In this document: positions 44,242 through 54,100 of the stretch, one piece after another | Layout: every line of letters starts with the position of its first letter | Position numbering within the stretch: position 1 is the first letter of the stretch | Notes under the pieces: model-generated | Database searches by the model: none | What the model was told of the DNA's origin: nothing | What the model saw: only the letters and a program-made list of their open reading frames with translations | Assembly: GCA_017591395.1 (NCBI GenBank) | Contig: WEDG01002043.1 | Location: 215,146 to 279,145, forward strand | DNA length: 64,000 bases | Direction of reading: 5' to 3' | From: Schistocephalus solidus | Lineage: Eukaryota; Platyhelminthes; Cestoda; Diphyllobothriidea; Diphyllobothriidae | Position numbers and translations under genes: made by a program

Positions 44242-45499
44242 TTTGTTGAAAAAATATGCGCGATGAAAAAAGTCAACAAAATTAACGACAAAGTCCTTAT
44301 GATTGGCAGGAAAATGGATATGCCTACCCAAACGAGAGGAAATGTTTTGTGGTGAAAAAGGAGTAAAAAAACGTGTGGGTGGGGAAGTCTTATGTAAAGG
44401 TTGAGTGGAAGAGACCGACTTAGGTGGAATGGGTGGTGATAGTGCGGAGGAATTGGATGGAGCAATGAGCGGTGTGATGCACTCAAGATAAACTGGCTTG
44501 AGTCTGTCGATGGACACTTTGTCAGTCTTATCAGCCTTCTGTATGACGTAATACTTGTCCATCTATTTAAGTTCCTGGTACTGGCCATCATTAGGGAAAA
44601 AAGGGGCTTGCAAACTGCATCGTGCCGGACGAGGACGAATGGCGCCGAATTGAGGTCGTCTTGCACAAAAACGCGTTTGAAGTTCAGGCGAGTGGGCGTT
44701 GGACGCAGCCGAGCCATGCTCTGTTTGAATTGTTGAATGAAAGCATTCGACAAGCTTGTTTCTACGGTGGAAGATTGCACAAATTCGCCGGGCAGGTGGA
44801 GAGGTGTACAGTATACAAGTTCTGCCATATTACATTGAATGTCCTCTTTGACAGCTGATTGAATACCCAAAAGGACGAGGGGTAAGTTGTCACTCCACGC
44901 AGTTGTGCCTGAGTGAGACATCAGTACTGTCTTTAGTTGATGATGCAGGCGTTCCAAGAAGCCATTAGAAGCAGGGTGATATGCCATTGTCGTGATGTGC
45001 GCACACCCGAGATGTTAAGTGAACTCGCGGAAGAGACTAGATTGAAACTGGCTTCTGCAGTCAATGTTAATGGTGGCTGGCACACCAAAATTGGATATCC
45101 GGTGATGCAAGAAGACCATGCAATATTTTCTGCTGAGGTATCCGATATCGGAATTGCAATTGGCCATTGTGTGAAACGGTTGACTGTTGTGAAAATATGT
45201 GTGTGTCAACGTGAAGGTGGTAACGGCCCAACTAAGTCTAAATGAACGTGATGGAATTGAACGTCCGGAACAGCAAATTTGCTTGATGGGGAAAAGGTAT
45301 TGCAATGCACTTTGTTTTTCTGGCACGCTAAACATTGCCTTGTTAATAGTTCATCTTTGGCCACACAAAGCGAACAGCAATTAGTTTGTGACCAGCGCGG
45401 ATGCCGGGATGTGACAGAGTGAAAATGATGAAAAAATACCATACGCTAGGATAATGGAACAAAAGGTTGGGGAGTGCCTGTGGACCAGTCACATAAAAT
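44223..45499 (-). pseudogene. integrase of the CsRn1-like element
   Basis: The zinc-binding part carries F-H-H-F-H-S-V-T-S with C-L-A-C-Q-K-N-K (about 45330-45300). H-L-D-L-V-G-P-L-P-P-S follows (first catalytic Asp, about 45230-45210). A frameshift precedes N-I-D-C-R-S-Q-F-Q (second Asp, about 45060). H-P-A-S-N-G-F-L-E-R-L-H-H-Q-L-K holds the catalytic Glu (about 44980-44935). The frame stays open to 43980, across the C-terminal tail and into the LTR. The tail frame includes V-S-I-D-R-L-K-P-V-Y (about 44515), usual in this group. Confidence 0.8.
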
Positions 45500-45927
45500 C
45501 GTTCCCGGTGATGCTGGAAGTGGTGCATCTCGAAGCTGCAGAGTACTAGATGTACGTAGATCAGCAATAAACTCGTCTTTTAGTTGGAGGTCTTTAAGCT
45601 TCGCCAGGTCAAAGTTGGATGACAAGGTGTTGATGTCCGGTCTCGGTAATGCATCATCAACGACATTATCGCTGCCTCAGACCAAGGGGATATCTGCAGT
45701 AAACTTCGAAATATAGTCAAGGTGACGCACTTCTCTTGGCGAGTGCCTATGTGGTTTGGCCTTGATGGCATAATTGAGAGGTTTCTGATTGGTATGAATC
45801 CGAAAATCTCTTCCCTTTTATAGGTGGCGACAATGACGGATAGGCAGGTATACAGCCATGAGGTCGTGAGAGAAAGAACTGTAGCGAGTCTGAGCTGGTT
45901 GTAGCTTCTGTGAAAAAAATACAATGG
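45500..45927 (-). pseudogene. RNase H and tether of the CsRn1-like element
   Basis: After G-V-H-Q-Q-V-N-N-Q-L (45928) a frame change leads into L-S-V-I-V-A-T-Y-K, then W-S-E-A-A near 45680. This is the RNase H-to-integrase tether as seen in CsRn1-type elements. At least two frameshifts occur. The catalytic Asp of the last RNase H box could not be placed with confidence. Confidence 0.65.
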
Positions 45928-46830
45928 CTACAACTGGTTATTCACCTGTTGATGTACGCCTGCGCCGACAGCATTGTTAGAAGCGTCAGTTGTCAAAATC
46001 AACTGCGTAGAAGCGTCAAAGTTGAGGTGGTGCAGCATATTCGCATCAGCGAGGGCCTTCTTGGCTGCATCAAAAGCTGAGTGCGCTGCCAGTGTTAGTT
46101 CAATCGGTTTGGCTTTCGACTTCAAAAGATAAGTCAAGGTCGCCAGAATAGCCACACAGCTGGGAATGAAACGTCGGTAGTAATTGATAAGTTTAATGAA
46201 TCGTCGCAGTTGTATGAGGGTCTTGGGAGACGGAAAAGATAAATCGCTTTGCAACTTCTCTGAAAGTGGTGTGATTCCATGCTGATCGACGTGATGACCA
46301 AGGAAACCAAGAGAATGAACGCCAAAAAAGCCTGTGTTGACGTTTACTTGCAAACCGTGTTGCTGGAAATGATCGAACACTTGGCTCAAGTGCGATGCAT
46401 GTTCCGTTGGTGAAGAACTTGCTACGAGTATGTCGTAAATATAGACAAAGGTCAACGAAAGACCGTTCAAGACCTCATCAATAAACCGCTGGAAGGATTA
46501 GGTGGCGTTACACAAACTGAAAGGCATGCGAAGAAATTCGAACAAGCCAAAAGGAGTTGTGATGGTGGTCTTGGGGATGTCATCCTTAGCGACTGGTATC
46601 TGATGATATGCTCTCATGAGGTCTATCTTGGAGAAAATAGTTTTTGTAGCGGACATGTGAGAAAAATCATGAATATGAGGAATACGGTTCTGGTCGTGGA
46701 TGATTGTTCTATTAAAAGCACGATAATCACCACATGGCCTCCAATCATCGGCCGATTTCTTGGGGACCATGTGCAGGGGAGAGGCCCATGGACTGGAAGA
46801 AGGGCGGATAATCCCCAAATTTCGCATGTG
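45928..46830 (-). pseudogene. reverse transcriptase of the CsRn1-like element, catalytic Asp lost
   Basis: Boxes on minus: [35 protein letters not shown] and [12 protein letters not shown] stop at about 46498-46500 replaces a codon before S-F-Q-R-F. The catalytic box reads V-Y-I-Y-D-I-L-V, so the first Asp of Y-x-D-D is now Tyr (a GAC to TAC type change). The connection region and L-T-T-D-A-S-N-N-A-V-G-A-G, the start of RNase H with its Asp, follow. Confidence 0.88.
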
Positions 46831-46952
46831 TTCGAAATCTCTTCAAGCCAACCGCAGCGTTTCTGGATGAAGCCTGCATGGATGGGCATGAGTGGGTTGC
46901 CCTGTGGAAACAATTTATGCTTAACTGTTTTCTGAACCTTTTCGGTAAACTC

Positions 46953-47345
46953 TCAAGGTTTAGCAAAGGACGGATAGTGCTTCAATATGTCAGCAAATGG
47001 TGAACTTAGAATAGTCAAGTGAATGCCAACCGAAGGTTCAGAGGTGACCGTACCGACGGTGAAAATTTTGGTTGTGGTATTAATGAGTCGACGATGCTTC
47101 AAATCAACTGCAAGGCCAAAATGTGAGAGGCAATCAGCTCCAATAATGGGTGACTGGATATCGGCTTGAATAAAAACCCATTGGAAACATCGCCTCAGAC
47201 CAAGGTCAAGAGTCAGGGACTGCTGTCGGAATGTGGGGATGACGGTGTTGATAGCAGCCTGCAATGAGAATTGCGAAGGCTTGAGGTGGTGACGCTTAGG
47301 AGGCGGGATAACACTCACCTCAGCACCGGTATCAAGAAGAAAACA
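46953..47345 (-). pseudogene. aspartic protease of the CsRn1-like element
   Basis: On minus, F-L-L-D-T-G-A-E-V-S-V-I-P has the catalytic D-T-G-A at 47333-47322. I-I-G-A-D-C-L-S-H-F (about 47140-47110) is the second conserved box (usually G-A-D-F-L). The frame is open from about 47345 to 46953. It sits between gag and reverse transcriptase as in other gypsy elements. Confidence 0.85.
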
Positions 47346-47459
47346 GAGACCGACTCGACTTATCAGTGATATAGAGGAGGTGACTGGGTCGCCACTGGCC
47401 AGCAGCAGTCGTCGCCATTACTGGCTGGTTATGTCTTTTAACTGTTGCGCCGTCTGTGA

Positions 47460-48365
47460 GAATTCGCACGGCGGAATACACTTGCGTGCTTTCACGCAAT
47501 AGGTACGATGGTACCAGCCCACGGTCTGTGTCTGCCATTCCCGTGATTTGGACCGTCAACGTCGATATGTTTGACGACTGTTTTACTGAAGATTTTTGAT
47601 GATAGAAACGCATTTTGCTGACTTGCGTGCATAAAAGGCAGACGGTTAACTTTAAGTCTTCATAATCACTGCTGCGCACGGTATTTGACTCTTGTGAAAG
47701 GTCGGATGATGGTGCGGCCCGTCGATATGCACTACAGCACTATGATAACTGCATAAAAGGAGGGTCACGTTCTAACTTTAGAATGCCTTGATGTGCAGGA
47801 GTGCCAGCATAATTAGATCTTGAAGTGGACACCGATGTCTGTTGAAGACTAGAACATGCAATACCGGTAGGGTAGCATTCCATGATTCAGTCTGCATGAG
47901 TGGCTAGTTTGTCCAATGAGGTGCTCGTTTCGAGGATAGATAAAACTTGCTGCACGGGCAGGGGAAGCTTATCAAGCCAGATCTCTCGGAAAATTGCATG
48001 ATCCATATGGCGACCAGCAAGCAAAGAACGCATGTTTCACGTAAGTTGGGAAGGCGTTTGATCGCCGAGTTCAATTGCGTGGGAAGTCGACTTGGCCACA
48101 TTATTAATTACAGCATCCGTCAACTGGGTGCATGGCTCCTTGGCAGAGATTTGATCAAGGAGGTCCTCGACGTCAACGGCAACATCGAAGGGAAGTGATT
48201 GCACTACGTATGAATAACATTTTCGTTTCCTGGTGATACGGCGTGTTGAGAAACTGTCTCGATCTGCCTAAACCATACGCGAGGGTTTCTCTGCGTAAAT
48301 GGGAGCAATTTTAAAGAGAGGATATTAAGGTCAAGAGAGTCTGCGTTAGTCTCAGTGTCCGTCAT
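47460..48365 (-). pseudogene. gag of the CsRn1-like element
   Basis: Starts at an ATG on minus at 48365 (M-T-D-T-E-T-N-A-D-S) with R-V-W-F-R-Q-I-E soon after. A frameshift near 48240 is needed to reach S-L-P-F-D-V-A. Capsid-like W-L-D-K-L-P-L-P-V-Q-Q-V-L lies near 47975-47940. A stop follows at about 47888. Towards the end G-W-Y-H-R...K-C-I-P-P-C-E-F (about 47520-47465) matches the CHCC nucleic-acid motif of the CsRn1 group, with its first Cys changed to Gly. Confidence 0.8.
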
Positions 48366-48390
48366 AATAAGTTATTTGGAGCGTTATGAT

Positions 48391-48408
48391 AGATAAGCGG
48401 GGTCACCA
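48391..48408 (-). other. primer-binding site, tRNA-Trp-like
   Basis: On minus, TGGTGACCCCG begins at 48408, immediately inside the 5' LTR. I recall this as the tRNA-Trp-type primer site used by the CsRn1 group. Only the first 11 bases fit; the rest has drifted. Confidence 0.65.
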
Positions 48409-48410
48409 AT

Positions 48411-48889
48411 TTCGTAGCGTAGACAAGGGTGAAAACTGCTAAGAACCAAGATATATAAAATAAACTAACGCTAAGTGGGGAATTATGTCTAAACTTTAGA
48501 CGAAAGGACTGTAAAAATGTTAGAGGATTGTTAGAATGCAGACTCACGAAAAACGCAGCTTCTAGATAGCATGTGTTGTTGAGGATTGTAATGAACTCTA
48601 AACTCGATCGAGGAAGCTATGCATCAAGGACGAAGTGCAGAGTCAGGAGTTCACTTGAGACGGCGTTAGGAAGAATGCAATCGAGAAATGAAGATTGATC
48701 GTTGCAATTGACTGCAAGTAATTGAGAGAGATAAGTACAATCAAGAGAGAAGTGGTGACATGCAGCACCGCCATCAGAAGACGTCTAACATGCGAGTTGA
48801 AGCTAGCACAGTAAAACAAGCGTTCATACGAGATTCAAGTGAACAAAAAAATGATATAATCATGTAAATTGTACAAATACCAACCTACT
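48411..48889 (-). repeat. 5' LTR of the CsRn1-like element
   Basis: Partner of the LTR at 43731-44222. Its first base is changed (AGTAGG instead of TGTAGG on minus) and a few bases are inserted after it. It ends next to the primer-binding site. Confidence 0.85.
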
Positions 48890-51622
48890 TTAGACGAAGT
48901 CAAGGAAGTTGAGATGGCAGGACTGACATTATCTTTTAGGTAAGAAAGCGTGTTGAGGGGAAGTTATGATGTTAGCGTTTGTTAGATGGTTCAGCATTTA
49001 GTTGGATTTTTTTCCAGGATTTTTATAATTACTGCAGTTCGCTGTTCACCACGATAGCTTTATGCATCAGATCGGTTCCCGTTTTTAAAGATTGGTGCAA
49101 TGCTTGAGTATTTCCAGATTTCTAGATGCATAACATTCGATTGGCGTTAGCAGAATAGACGAGAGAGCAGTATTGGTGCATATATCATATGCTTCAGGAT
49201 GCAAGGTAAAATTTTATACGCTCCAAAGAGGTGGAATCAGAAAGTCGTCTGACGGTTTTTTGACGGTTTCTTTCGCTTAAAACAGATCTCATTGAGTGTT
49301 AAAGCTGTCATGTCTGTTGGTTGGGATATCGGCTCCTCCTCAACTGAATATTTGGCTGAGAATTACTTATTGAATAAATTGGCTATTTGCTTATCATCCG
49401 TTTTTTACTTGTCCTGCTTCATCTATCATGAGTTGGGACCTGGTTTTTGATAAGTGTTAATTTGTTTCCGAAAGATCTGGGCTGTGTTTTGGTAGACTCT
49501 ATTGTCCAGTGTTCCGCTGCTATGTTTTTGTTTGCTTCCATTTTTTTTCAACCTATGATCATGAATTTCCATAATTCGTCTGAGTGTTGGATAAATAACT
49601 AACTGAGGGATCATGAAGTTGTTTTTTTAGTCTTTTGGAAAGGAAGTTAGGAATTTGTGACTTATACGGTGGTATCGCATCTATTATGGTACCTCAAATT
49701 ATAAAAAGGGTAGAGTATAAGAGGTGAACGGCTTCGTTGCGGATATCGTTAGAAGATATGAGCTCCAGTCTAGTGACCTTTCATATTTGTTCATAAAGTC
49801 AATGTCAAGTTTTTTTGGATTAAAGTAAATGTAACTAGAATCTGATGTTACTTTGTTGTTTAAAGGAAGCATTATTATTGCCTAATGATCACTTTCAAAG
49901 GTTATGTTGTCGTATTGCGTATGCAGGGGCCAGAAATCACTTGTGAGAATAATGGCTAGCATGTTGCTTCTTTGGTAGGGTTTATTGATTGTGTCAGTTA
50001 TGGAAGACAATTGAGGATAGCAGTTCATCATGTCTGGTGGGTGCTGATAGTTTAGCCCAGTTTATTTCAGGACGGTTAAGATCGCCTGCACTTATCTTCT
50101 ATTCAAATTGAATATTTGATATGGTATCTAGAAGATTGGTTAGGTCAGTTTCATCATAACTACATTCTGGAGGAGTGTAGAGACATCAGATAAGTATCTT
50201 TTTGTATGACAGGGATTTTACTGTGGCAAAGCATGCTTTTCCAGGGAAAGTTTCGTGTAAAACATCGAAACCACTTTTTTCAATAGAAGTTTTAATGTAT
50301 ATCATACATCCGCCGCCTCGTTTTTTGATGCGGTCTTGTCGATAGAAATTGTAGTTTGGGACAAATAGCATATGATTATATGTTAATTCATTTACTCATG
50401 TTTCCGGTAAAAAAAACTATATTGGGATTATAGGTGTACGTTGGTGTATTTTATGTACTGTCGATCTCGTATTAATAAGGGCGATACTTAGAATGTCGGA
50501 TAGGGAAGAGACCAGCTGTTGTGAATAAAATGATTTTTAAAACGGTTTTGATTGCGCGATGGGCTAATAAAAAGGAAGTGTGTAACTGTTGGGATGCATG
50601 GTGATGTGTTTGGTGAAAAATTAGTGAATGGGTAAGAGTGAATGTGTTAAGTGGGTGGTAGGATTTGAGTGCATGGGTTCTAGTGTATGGGTTGTATGAA
50701 GGTGTTAGAGTGCATGAATTGAGTGAAGAGGTAATGCCCCATATGGGGGAGAATTGACTGGTGGTTATTGTTAATACCTGGAGTTATTATTGGGAAGGTT
50801 TGCTGACCTAGGTAACTGGTTGGTTGCCATAAGTTGCTACTATGTTCGAAAGGTTAGCGTGCTTTGGTTACTCCTATGCCATGCATTTGGATTTGAGGAG
50901 TTGAGGTGTTATTATAAGAGCTTATTCGTGTCTTATGAGAGTTTGGAGAGCTTGGAGCCATCATATTTCTTGGGTTGACATTTTTCGGGCTTTTGGTAGT
51001 AATGGTTTGCTCAATAAAGCTTTTTGTATAGGAATACTAACTGGAAGACAAATTGGTTATCTTTTGGGCTTTGAAGGGATTGACGTATGTCATAGGATTT
51101 GTATGAGTGGCTGGGTCGACATTTTCTGTTACTGGTTGTTCATTTGGCGGAGTCGTAGTAACACTTATATTACTATCTAATATTGCGACTTGACTGGGTC
51201 CAGAACTTGTGTCATCAAGCTGTTCCAGAGAGGTTATAGCATTTTGAGTTGCTCGTTTCGTTTGATTCTGACCTCCCTAACTGCTGAAGCAATTATTCGA
51301 TTGGTATTGTGAGTGTCAGAATAACAATTAGATAAAATTGCCAAAGGTTTGGCAAATAAGACACTTTATTATTTTGATCAAACTGACTTATACGCTTTGC
51401 ATTATAGTTGGCAGCGTTGGAAGTGCCTACTTGAGGTTCCACTGAGGAGACGGTATGATTAACATCTGGTTTGAGCTGTGTGGCTTTAGTCTGAAGTTCG
51501 CGTCTTTGCATAGGTGTGAGGTGTGGACCTACGAATGCTTTTCGGGTGAGCAGAGTTTGGTTTACTTCAGGGTTTTGTAGAACTAGATCCGCTTTGGTTC
51601 GCGAATAGAAGGTCACTAACAC
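48890..51622 (-). pseudogene. LINE-A (copy 2), 5' segment: ORF1-like, endonuclease, start of polymerase
   Basis: On minus, L-T-P-M-Q-R-R-E lies at about 51520 in frame 51293-51622 (ORF1-like). The endonuclease carries L-I-N-T-R-S-T-V (about 50460), N-F-Y-R-Q-D...R-G-G-G-C-M-I-Y-I (50371-50270) and A-G-D-L-N-R-P-E-I-N-W near 50080. A linker with M-I-D-E-A-G-Q-V-K-N (about 49430) is followed by polymerase text with I-F-K-N-G-N-R-S and then C-H-L-N-F-L-D-F-V, where the LTR element cuts in at 48890. It matches LINE-A copy 1 domain by domain. Many stops and shifts. Confidence 0.75.
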
Positions 51623-51839
51623 TGGCTTATTTTTGCTTCTTGAGCTAAGCCTTTTTGATGGAAGCTATGCGGAGACTAATGCTACTGAAAGCAACATTTC
51701 TACTATTTTACAGTTAATAAGGTTGATAATAATGGTACTGCCACCTATATTTAAAATTGTTTTAACTATTCCTTACTTAACTTTACCTAATACCACTATT
51801 GTGACAGTTTGATCTTCGTAGTCGGGCCATGTCCACCGT

Positions 51840-52620
51840 ATGCGCAACAGAAGAGTGTTACAGGGACGGGGACTTTCGCGTGGATTAGTTTTAAGGTGTA
51901 GTAGTCTTGCGCTGCAGCAACAGCACTCCCTCTTCCTCCCACAGCTCAGCCTGGTATCATGGCAGAGTCAAGAAGACCGGAGGCGGGAGAAGACGCAGGT
52001 GACTGGCGCGGCTGGAGCTGCCCCTGGGCGCTCAACTACACATGGCTTAGATCCCATGGAGAGGGAGTGCCATCAAGGCCACATTAAGAAGGAGCCATTG
52101 CAGTCTCACTCGCATTCAGCCACTTCCACTTAACACACACTAGGTTAGAGTTATCCCATCAGTTGGTGACCCTCCAAGCCATGGGTTTTAGCGCACCGTG
52201 ATCGTTTCACACGCATCAGCTTGTTTAAAGTGATGAAAATGCACTAAGTCATCGACCCCACTCTCTGCCCTTAGCCCACAATCAGACCACCATGCGAGCT
52301 GGTAAAATGTCTGATGCAGAAGTTAGCGCAGCTGCTAGTGACCTCGTCAACGCGTACTACGAACACGACCTGGCCCTCAAACACAAACACCAGGATTCTA
52401 CACAACAGATGTTTAAAAGGCTCACATCTCACATGTTTGAGATAGCCAAGGGTCACGTTATGAAGTGGTCATCACAGCCTGACACTCAGACCACCAGTCA
52501 GCCACTCCAAAAACACACATTGGACTGACTGTGGGGTCTGTGTGTAATTGTCTGTTGGCAACCTCCCAACCCACGGCGCTTATCGCCCCGTGATATTCTT
52601 AAGCTCAGGTCACACATGCA
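51840..52620 (-). repeat. repeat R, minus copies
   Basis: The reverse complement of R is clear: GTCAAGAAGACCGGAGGCGG, then CACATTAAGAAGGAGCCATTG, TTCAGCCACTTCCACTTAAC, and the second module with AGTGACCTCGTCAACGCG near 52340. A second partial copy follows at 52480-52600. No zinc-finger or polymerase sequence is attached, so these are separate 3'-end fragments of the RTE family or a derived non-autonomous repeat. Confidence 0.75.
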
Positions 52621-52711
52621 CCAGATGAGCCACAGGAAATGGAGCTGAGGAGCAAATTTGTCTCTCAATCTGCGGGGCTAACCAAATATAAATTCTAAGT
52701 TCTAAATCCTA

Positions 52712-54100
52712 AATGCTCAATAATTACAGACTAATAAGTCGATCTCCTGCAAAAATCATTGAAAAATAATAAAGCGAGAGTTAAATGCATCTAAGAGACA
52801 GCACAAATTATTATCCCGATGATGCGGGGATTCCGGCGACAAGTCTTGTCGTTACGAACTTGCTCTATTGTTTGGAACATTGGACGCGAGCAGTTGATGA
52901 AGGAAATGCGCTGCACGTAGTCTACATTGACTTTAAGAAGGCCTTTGATAGTGTGCCACACCAGCGACTCCTACAAAAACGCAACCGAATAGGCATTTAG
53001 TAATATCCCTCAGATGGATCAAAAAGCTTCTTATTTGGCCGCTTTCAAATCGTCCGTATCGGAAATCAGCAGACGGCAGAGGCTGCGGTAGAAAGTGGTG
53101 TTCCCCAAAGCTCCTTTACTGGCCATAAACTGTTATTTTTTAAGTCAACGACTGCGTTAATGAACTGAAGTCTGATGTCACCATGTTTGCGGATAATATT
53201 AAGCTATGTAGGGCCATCGGAACTAAAGCTGACATAATGCAGTTGCATAAAAACGTAAACCAGCATAAACACTGGCTAACGACTGGCTTTTGCCCTTCAA
53301 TGAGAATAAATGCACTTTTCTGCGATTCAGCATAACTAGCACTCCAAACCTCCTGGATTACTGCCTGAATGGTATACCATTGCAAGAAGTTGACACGCAG
53401 AAGGACTTGAGAGTGTGGATCTCGATCTCCCTTAAACCTTCGCTACTTTTTCCAGATGAGCCACGTCTGCGATTTCATTCCTGTACCTTGTCAAGTGGGC
53501 TTTCTCTGACTTTGATGAACACTGCTTTGCCAAAGTCTTTTGAACTTTTGTGCGGCCTTAATTGGGGTTCGCTATCCAAGCTTGGAGACCCTAGACCGCA
53601 AAAGATATCAATATCCTCGTAAAGGTTGAAAAGCGTGCAACGGTACTTGTGACTGGACAAGGCTCATAACCCTATGAAACCCGATTAGCTTACCTTGATT
53701 TCTTTCCCTTGAGTTACAAGCAGCTACGAGGCGACCCGATACAAACATTCCGTATCATGTGCGGTCAGGGCTGCTGCCTCGTACAATGAGACTTCTTACA
53801 GTTAGCAAAAACCATGAACTTGAGAGGTCATCCACTGAAAGTACGTGTGACTTGGGCAACACTGGGTACACGAAAGTTATTCTCCAAAAGAGCGGTTGAC
53901 ACTTGGATTGATCTGTCTCTGGATGTTGTTATGGCTACCTCCGTTGAAATTTTTAAGAAAAACCTGGACCAGTATAGCAGTGCCCACTATTATATCCTCA
54001 GATCTTCTTAGTTCCGTTCCAGTTGAATCAAAGTCTTATTTTTACAATAATACTTCTTTTATTTCAGTAAAGTTTGATAGCATTGTTGATTTGTTGACAT
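52712..54100 (+). pseudogene. LINE family C (copy 2), 5'-truncated
   Basis: Starts inside the polymerase (N-N-Y-R-L-I-S at about 52715) and continues with D-F-K-K-A-F-D-S-V-P-H-Q-R (about 52930), G-V-P-Q-S-S (about 53097), then a decayed catalytic region where the box reads roughly F-A-D-N (about 53188). Y-C-L-N-G-I-P-L-Q-E-V-D (about 53360) is uninterrupted, which fixes the split point of copy 1. The C-terminal block V-V-M-A-T-S-V-E-I-F-K-K-N-L-D ends with a stop at 54009-54011. Many stops. The 3' end is near 54100. Confidence 0.82.

Larger units (their letters stand above)
43731..48889 (-). mobile_element. CsRn1-like Ty3/gypsy LTR retrotransposon, complete but decayed
   Basis: About 5.16 kb with two LTRs of about 480-490 bp that differ at very roughly a tenth of sites by eye. 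Between them on minus lie a primer site, gag, protease, reverse transcriptase, RNase H and integrase in gypsy order, then a polypurine tract. The gag carries a W-Y-H-R...C-I-P-P-C motif typical of the CsRn1 (CHCC) group. Frameshifts and stops are spread over all genes. The element splits a LINE-A copy, so it is younger than that copy. No clear target-site duplication could be set. Confidence 0.9.

Noticed and set aside
43731..48889. Endogenous retrovirus with an envelope gene
   Set aside because: After integrase only a short tail and the LTR remain. No envelope-like frame is present.
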